DNA of 64,000 nt from Kibdelosporangium philippinense (GTDB taxonomy: Bacteria; Actinomycetota; Actinomycetes; Mycobacteriales; Pseudonocardiaceae). Within the stretch, counting starts at the first letter, position 1. Every line of letters begins with the position of its first letter. Positions 61,578 through 64,000 of the stretch are shown piece by piece. The stretch is from positions 1,984,001 through 2,048,000 of the forward strand of contig NZ_JAJVCN010000001.1 in NCBI RefSeq assembly GCF_021390435.2. Direction: 5' to 3'. The notes under the pieces are model-generated. The model ran no database searches and was not told where the DNA came from. It worked only from the letters and a program-made list of their open reading frames with translations. The translations under genes were made by a program, and so were the position numbers.

Positions 61578-62239
61578 ACGGTAATGGGCGGCGCCGTCAG
61601 CTCCAACCGCGGTGTGGCGATGCTCTGGATGGCCGAACTTGTCTGCGTATAGCCGCGTTTCTATAGGTGTGTCTCGGAACGTTGCCGCGTTTCCGGTCTC
61701 CGCTAGCCAGGGTCAATCTGCGGTGGTTGGAGTGACCTCGAATGCAGCGTTTCCTCGGCGGGAGGGCCGTCTCTGCGTCGCCCGGTGCTGGTCACGCCCG
61801 CGACTGTTCGCGACGGCCGAGTGAGGGTCGTTGAACGCCAATGCCGGCAGTTTCAGGCTTGCTGATTGGGCGTTGCTGGACGGTGTTCAGGTCGGTGACC
61901 TGTAGGTTTCCTGGGTGGCACAGTGCGGAAGCTGTCATGGTCGCGGTCACGCCGACGTGCCACAGCTCCGGGCGGGCGGCAGGCCGTTGCGAGGGGAAGA
62001 TTCGTGGCGTTGAACGCCGTCAAGGTGACCTTCACGGCATCACCTTGGGCAACAGGTGTGACAGGTGTGACTCAGGTGGCGATTGGTCGTCCATTGTGGA
62101 CAGGCCGGAATCGGCGCGAGTACGCGCGTTTGTCGCCCCTGCGAGTTTGACGACGTCAAGCAAGCATGGGGTGGGCTGTGCGGAGCTGGCAATCGTTACC
62201 TTGAACGGTGGCCGGAGTGGTTCCGGCCACCGTTGGCTG
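61578..62239. other. Gene-free stretch with dispersed repeats
   Basis: About 660 bp with no supported gene. It contains the repeat at 62007-62075 and a short partial relative near 61821-61838 (GTGAGGGTCGTTGAACGCC). Long open frames here are the reverse shadows of the carbonic anhydrase gene or of GC bias. Confidence 0.5.
62007..62075. repeat. Dispersed intergenic repeat, copy B
   Basis: It starts GCGTTGAACGCCGTCAAGGT, continues CTTCACGGCATCACCTTGGG and ends AACAGGTGTGACAGG plus TGTGACTCAG. It matches the copy at 51557-51622 over its whole length at roughly three bases in four. Confidence 0.55.
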
Positions 62240-62971
62240 CTACCAGCGTTCTATTTGGACTGTGCGCCCGTTCAAGGGTTGCGTCTCGCGCGCGTTGCCG
62301 TGCGGGAACAGCTTCTGGAACCGGCGGATTGTGTTGATGGTGACGGTCTTTTCCTTGGTGATGAACCATTGCACGCCTTCGGCGAAGGGTGCGGTGGTCA
62401 GCGAACCGTCATATCGCGCGGTTGTTCGATCTTCCGGCAGCAGCGTGTTCAGGTCGAATGCCGGGACGTGGACGGATTTGCCGCATTCGGGGGCGAACTT
62501 GGCGAGCACTTTGTCCACTGCCGATGCTGGGCCCGGCACCAGGGGCACGCCGATGACCAGCAGCTTCCCGGCCGCACTGCTGTGCACGAGGTGCATCTCG
62601 AGTGGCGCGTGCCTGCCCTCGAACTTGTGCTCCGACGGGGTGTGGAAGTGGAACTGCACAAGGTCGTAGCGGGTTCCGGCGAGCGTCACGTGTCCGCTGC
62701 CCCGTGCGACCGTGCCTTCTTCGGTTTCTTCGTGGTGCCGGGTCGTGCAGCCGGTTGGGCTGTCGGCGTCCTTGCGGATGTACTCGATCTCGACCTCGGA
62801 GCGGCCATAGGAGATCCGGAGCCGGGGGAGGCTCGGGTCGACTCGGATGGACCTGCGCGTGATGTCGATCGGGCTCTGCCGCGGTAACTGAGATTGTGCG
62901 ACGGGGGCACTCAACATGGCCGTGGCCACGGACAACGGTCCGAGGGCGATGACAGCGCGTCTGCTCACCAT
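62240..62971 (-). CDS. Alpha-type carbonic anhydrase, exported
   Basis: 243 residues. The leader MVSRRAVIALGPLSVATAML has a twin-arginine-like start and a hydrophobic core, indicating export. Mature sequence begins near QSPIDI, the hallmark of alpha carbonic anhydrases. The zinc ligands are the two His in VQFHFHTPSEH and the His in LEMHLVH; ETQPLNGR near the C-terminus matches the usual NxRxxQPLNGR segment. It interconverts CO2 and bicarbonate outside the membrane. Family members vary in proton-shuttle residues, which I did not map. Confidence 0.9.
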   Translation of the reverse strand: MVSRRAVIALGPLSVATAMLSAPVAQSQLPRQSPIDITRRSIRVDPSLPRLRISYGRSEVEIEYIRKDADSPTGCTTRHHEETEEGTVARGSGHVTLAGTRYDLVQFHFHTPSEHKFEGRHAPLEMHLVHSSAAGKLLVIGVPLVPGPASAVDKVLAKFAPECGKSVHVPAFDLNTLLPEDRTTARYDGSLTTAPFAEGVQWFITKEKTVTINTIRRFQKLFPHGNARETQPLNGRTVQIERW

Positions 62972-63189
62972 GCCGCTAGATCATTCAGAAGACACCATAC
63001 TGTATACAACCTACGAAAGTTGGTATTCGGACATATGTGGACCGATGGGTAGCGGGACTAGGGGAGCGTGGCGCGGACGAAAGAACGGTGGGTGGTGGCT
63101 AAGGTGCGGGCAGGGGTCGTGAGTGTTTTCGCCGGTTCTAACCGGCCTGGTGTTTTAACGTTCCGGGTGGTTGATCTTTGACATGGAGG

Positions 63190-63250
63190 CGGCCACCGCT
63201 CGATGATCTTGGTTCCTTCCACAGAACTTTGATCACGAAAGCGGTGGCCG
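63190..63250 (+). promoter_or_regulatory. Hairpin covering the transposase start
   Basis: CGGCCACCGCT (63190-63200) and AGCGGTGGCCG (63240-63250) are perfect 11-bp inverted arms with a 39-base loop. The right arm covers the ribosome-binding region and the first base of the GTG start. In a read-through transcript this stem would hide the start, as known for several insertion sequences that avoid activation by neighbouring promoters. Confidence 0.6.
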
Positions 63251-64000
63251 TGTCTGGCAGTGTGCCTGATGGATCCCTTGTAGGCCAACTCCGGCGGCTG
63301 CGGCGGTTCCGCCGGGCGGTGTATGAGTCGTTCACGAGGTGGCCGGATGTGTTGTTCGAGATGGTGGACGCGTTGTTGTGTCATCCGGGCCGGTTGGAGT
63401 CGTTGCCGTATCTAAGCTTGGAGCCGGTGTTGCGGCGTGGGCATGGCAGTGTGTATGCCGCGTTGGATCGGGGCCGGATCGACGCCGCGGTGTTGGCGGG
63501 TGTGTTGGCGGGTGTGGTGGATCGGTCCTCGGGGCTGGTGTTCGCGTTGGATTGTTCGCAGTGGCCGCGTCCGGATGCGCCGACCAGCCCGGACCGGACG
63601 TTGAACTACGACGCGGGCAAGGATGTTGGCGGTGGCAGCGGGGTGGTGACTCCGGGCTGGTGGTTTCAGTGGCTGGCCGCGACCGGGACGAGCGGTTCGT
63701 CGTGGGCGTCGCCGGTGGCGGTGGCGCGTATCGCGGTGGGTGAGAACCACAATGTGGTTGCTGTCGGGCAGATCGAGGCGTTGCTGAAGCAGGTGGCTGC
63801 CGACCGGGACCCGGACGGTGGTGATGATGGTGGTGGTCTGGTTCCGATTGTGTGTGCTGACGGGGACTACAGCCCGGTGTATCTGGGTGGCCGGTTGACC
63901 GGCGAGCGGGTGCAGATCGTGGTCCGGTTGCGTAAGGACGCGGTGGTGATGGCCGATCCGCCGCCGCGGGAACCAGGCACGATCGGGCGGCCGCGAGTGC
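63250..64000 (+). CDS. Transposase (NF041680-like), 3' end outside the window
   Basis: About 250 residues are visible and the frame is open to the edge. The sequence SLVGQLRRLRRFRRAVYESF, ALLCHPGRLESLPYLSLEPV and RRGHGSVYAALDRGRIDAAV is the start of a transposase family common in actinomycetes. Catalytic Asp candidates are in VFALDCSQWPRPDAPTSPDR and VCADGDYSPVYLGG; the final acidic residue is beyond the window. The GTG at 63250 is chosen because a plausible protein starts there and a long hairpin overlaps it. Confidence 0.85.
   Translation, partial: MSGSVPDGSLVGQLRRLRRFRRAVYESFTRWPDVLFEMVDALLCHPGRLESLPYLSLEPVLRRGHGSVYAALDRGRIDAAVLAGVLAGVVDRSSGLVFALDCSQWPRPDAPTSPDRTLNYDAGKDVGGGSGVVTPGWWFQWLAATGTSGSSWASPVAVARIAVGENHNVVAVGQIEALLKQVAADRDPDGGDDGGGLVPIVCADGDYSPVYLGGRLTGERVQIVVRLRKDAVVMADPPPREPGTIGRPRV

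Noticed and set aside
61841..62887. Plus-strand frame of 348 codons opposite the carbonic anhydrase
   Set aside because: The minus-strand product has all zinc ligands and an export signal; the plus frame is antisense.

Overview
The window comes from a high-GC Gram-positive actinomycete. High third-position GC, frequent GTG starts, Pmt-type protein O-mannosyltransferase, a fused CysNC, CGNR, DUF3040, DUF6221 and DUF1062 proteins and an F420-related reductase all fit. The overall flavour suggests Pseudonocardiales, but no rRNA or tRNA is present to confirm this and the assignment is an inference.

The left third (about 1-19,400) is a mosaic of short transcription units: LigA, an AraC regulator, a TetR regulator divergent from a Tat-exported latex-clearing-protein homologue, a kynureninase-like enzyme, two small-molecule hydrolase-type genes, a MocR regulator, a membrane-anchored P-loop/TPR protein, a Gfo/Idh/MocA oxidoreductase and Pmt.

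The centre (about 19,800-42,100) is the most interesting part. A plus-strand operon encodes an A-T-reductase NRPS, an MbtH protein, a C-A-T NRPS, a stand-alone thioesterase, a pair of acyl-CoA-dehydrogenase-like flavoproteins and an aspartokinase with diverged regulatory domains, and it ends in a strong hairpin. An argininosuccinate-synthase-like ligase, an aldo/keto reductase and a sulfotransferase diverge from it. An MFS exporter, a CGNR regulator and the sulfate-activation genes cysD-cysNC follow. A dyad of the form GTAACC-N18-GGTTAC, with fixed spacing, recurs upstream of the NRPS region, the exporter, the CGNR gene and cysD, tying these units into one candidate regulon. My reading is an unassigned small-peptide cluster whose product may be reduced and/or sulfated. 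A truncated second mbtH lies at its left edge. An IS5-family element and two related MITE-like repeats sit between the regulator and cysD.

The right third (about 42,000-64,000) holds Ppx/GppA, a zinc alcohol dehydrogenase, a C-terminally truncated FAD oxidoreductase, a secreted M14 carboxypeptidase, a cation/proton antiporter, two membrane fatty-acid desaturases, an ABC sugar-type uptake and catabolic operon under a divergent LysR, a MarR/F420-reductase divergent pair, a GH3 hydrolase, an alpha-carbonic anhydrase and a transposase cut by the window end. Several intergenic repeat families occur here: a near-identical 44-bp palindrome at two convergent junctions, a 37-bp tandem array, and a dispersed 66-69 bp repeat.
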